Translations under genes and position numbers: made by a program
Assembly: GCA_012184525.1 (NCBI GenBank)
Contig: WOFQ01000130.1
Location: forward strand, 1-33,486
Direction: 5' to 3'
DNA: 33,486 bases
DNA from: Xenoacremonium recifei
Lineage: Eukaryota; Ascomycota; Sordariomycetes; Hypocreales; Nectriaceae
The notes under the pieces: model-generated
Told to the model about the DNA's origin: nothing
What the model saw: the letters and a program-made list of their open reading frames with translations, nothing else
The model's database searches: none
Part shown: positions 31,720 through 33,486 of the stretch, one piece after another
Numbering within the stretch: the first letter of the stretch is position 1
Layout of the letters: each line of letters begins with the position of its first letter

Positions 31720-32385
31720 GATACTTTGCCATGCATATTCTGTCTCTTGGCTTCAGTTTGGGGAACAATAAATTAAGGACAAACAAGCGCGAAAATAAAG
31801 TGAGGGGAGAAATTGTTGGCAAAGCAACGTTGAGTGGGGCCATGGAGCTAAGCCCGATATGGAATGGACTATTGGTTTAATAAGCAGAGCCAGACAGATC
31901 TCTTCGCTTCCTGACAACACAGTAAGATTCAGAAAACTCAGAAGTAATTAAAAATAAGTTGCAGAACATTCGTATACCACGTTGAGTGCCCTGCTGAGGA
32001 GCTTTATTAGATTTAAAGAGTGGTGAGTGATGCTGGGCATGGGTTCTTGAATCAGTAGTTTTCACGTGACCTGGCACGACTGATTAGCCGGTTTTAACAC
32101 GTAAGCACACTTTAGCTCGGACCCCAACCATTAAATCCGTATCACGGCTCGGTCTGTTTGGCTCGAACTATAGGGTAAGCTAGCGACGCTCACTTGATAA
32201 GGATCACGCGGCATTCATTCTAACACGGCACGCGCTGTAGAAAAGTCAAGCCCAACGGCTTGGCCCCCGTAACCAGCTCTGAGCCAATTTCAACAGTTCA
32301 TTATAGGGTTCTACAGCAAGGGAAGAGATGCTTAAGATAAAAATAAGAAATAAGGCAATCTTGAGTATGAATCACAACACTCTAC
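31720..32385. other. intergenic, no gene seen
   Basis: This holds the promoter side of the nuclease-like gene and the 3' side of the TPR remnant. A CACGTG palindrome lies near 32064; otherwise no feature was recognised. Confidence 0.45.
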
Positions 32386-33158
32386 TCAGCCACTTATCCC
32401 GTCCTTGGAGATGTCCTCCAAAAATGAAATGCCCCTTCGAATCATCCAATGTCCGTCATCAAAGTGTTCGTTTTGCAGCTGAATCACAGATTGAAGAAGC
32501 TCCCGCGCCTCCCTGACTCGTCCCTGCCTATGATATATAGAGGCTACCCGAAACATTACCTCTAGCGTCTCTGTGTGATCCGAGTCCTTGTATTCAATGC
32601 TAAGTTGCATTGTCGGTTCGGCATACCCTGCATCATATTGGTGCATGTCGAACAAGGTCGTCCCCAGTCGCGTCATGATTGTCAAAGTAACGGGATGTAC
32701 CGGACCGTTCGTCTTCTTGCTTGCCTCAAGGACCTCAACCTCCATTTGTTTAGCCTTGTCGAAGTCACCCAACTCCCAGTGAATTGAGGCAAGATTAGTC
32801 CTCTGTGCGAGTGTATCTGGATGATCAAGGCCGAGACACTCGATATATTTTGCCACAAGTGCCTCTTGCATGCCCATAGCTTTCTTTCTTCCCCACCATC
32901 ACTGTAGAGGGAGATTTGCTCCCCTTCTATTTCAAGACTCGTCGTGTGGTTCTTGCCATGTACCTCACGTGAAATTTCCAGTGCTTCAGACAAGAAGGTC
33001 TCAGCTTCGTCATATCTCTCTAGACGAAGGCAAGCCAGTCCTGTATCCGAGAGGATGGTCGCAACCACCGGGTGTTTTCTGTGAAGGGCGGATACTGCGC
33101 GATCGGAAACCTCGGAACCTAGTGTGGCAGATTGAGAGAATTTGCTTAAGATACTTTT
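32386..33158 (-). pseudogene. C-terminal TPR-array remnant of an NLR-like or kinesin-light-chain-like protein
   Basis: Tetratricopeptide repeats of the 42-residue kinesin-light-chain type are readable in two frames. The first (33158 to about 32885) carries HPVVATILSDTGLACLRLER and YDEAETFLSEALEISREVHG. The second (32877-32386) carries GLDHPDTLAQRTNLASIHW, FDKAKQMEVEVLEASKKTNG, HPVTLTIMTRLGTTLFDMHQ and a final repeat ending GISFLEDISKDG before a stop. The frame changes in the purine-rich stretch near 32880-32892 without splice sites. A stop at 33159-33161 closes the upstream end. Such repeats form the C-terminus of fungal NACHT/NB-ARC proteins involved in self/non-self recognition. No nucleotide-binding domain is present in the remaining ~300 bp, so this is a truncated remnant, probably cut by the element at the right edge. 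Confidence 0.65.
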
Positions 33159-33448
33159 TCAAAATCGGCGCAGCATCTATCTAAGGTTTGTGGCGAAGCG
33201 TACCGCATGTGTGGAGATATTTGGGGATTGAAAATATGCAAGGTAAGATTGACAGCGAGACATTTGATGAGTTTGGGAGGTGCATAAACGGGCACCACAG
33301 TATATTTCCAGAATGGGCGGAGCATCTCTGTAAGGCTGAGCTTAGGGCGGAGCATCTTGTGTTATTGGGGGCGGGGGCTTAGCGTGGCAGTGCACACTTT
33401 CATACAAAAAGTTATTACCCGTTGGTCTCGGGTGGGTCAACCACACAG

Positions 33449-33478
33449 CCCAACTAAGGGCTCCGTCCCTTAGTTGGG
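33449..33478. repeat. perfect 12-bp-stem hairpin, probable transposon end
   Basis: CCCAACTAAGGG (33449-33460) and CCCTTAGTTGGG (33467-33478) form a perfect inverted repeat around the 6-nt loop CTCCGT, followed by GAAAAAAC at the window edge. A second shorter pair, GTTG...CAAC (33421-33440), lies beside it. Such subterminal hairpins occur at ends of Helitrons and some TIR elements. The element itself lies mostly outside the window. Confidence 0.6.
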
Positions 33479-33486
33479 GAAAAAAC

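Overview
The window looks like nuclear DNA of a filamentous ascomycete, most likely Sordariomycetes (that rank is inference). The intact genes are split by short introns of 45-107 nt with GT...AG ends and CTRAY-type branch points. The encoded families are typical of fungal accessory DNA: a PaxM-like FAD monooxygenase, an MFS sugar porter, a TRI12-type exporter, a fungal 'putative cyclase', an AtuA/DUF1446 protein, GH128, a PD-(D/E)XK_12-like protein and NLR-like TPR repeats. No bacterial operon signals, rRNA, tRNA or CRISPR were seen.

Layout. 1-3930: gene-free, AT-rich, TpA-rich DNA that looks RIP-degraded, with palindromes and a small TTAA-flanked inverted-repeat element. 3936-5070: remnant of an unidentified protein gene. 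5571-23101: a gene cluster holding an FAD monooxygenase fused to a polytopic membrane domain (-), a sugar porter (+), a cyclase-family hydrolase (-), a decayed sugar porter (-), a 15-PGDH-like SDR (+), a TRI12-like 14-TM exporter (-) and an AtuA-like protein (+). 23102-26064: no gene recognised. 26065-26952: secreted GH128 glucanase. 28024-28545: frameshifted cis-CaaD-like tautomerase. 29431-29760: degenerate tandem repeats. 30067-31719: PD-(D/E)XK nuclease-like gene with a probable frameshift. 32386-33158: remnant of a TPR protein. 33449-33478: a perfect hairpin at the right edge, probably part of a transposon.

Five multi-exon or long genes reconstruct without a break: sugar porter 487 aa, cyclase 319 aa, SDR 279 aa, TRI12-like 588 aa, AtuA-like 606 aa. 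I built these exon models by hand; each gives an uninterrupted reading frame with conserved motifs across the junctions. Together they suggest an import / oxidise / hydrolyse / CoA-type catabolism / export module for a small, perhaps terpenoid or aromatic, compound. That pathway is inference: no backbone synthase (PKS, NRPS, terpene synthase) and no transcription factor is visible. The flanks are full of broken genes and repeats, as expected for a fast-evolving, possibly subtelomeric or lineage-specific region.
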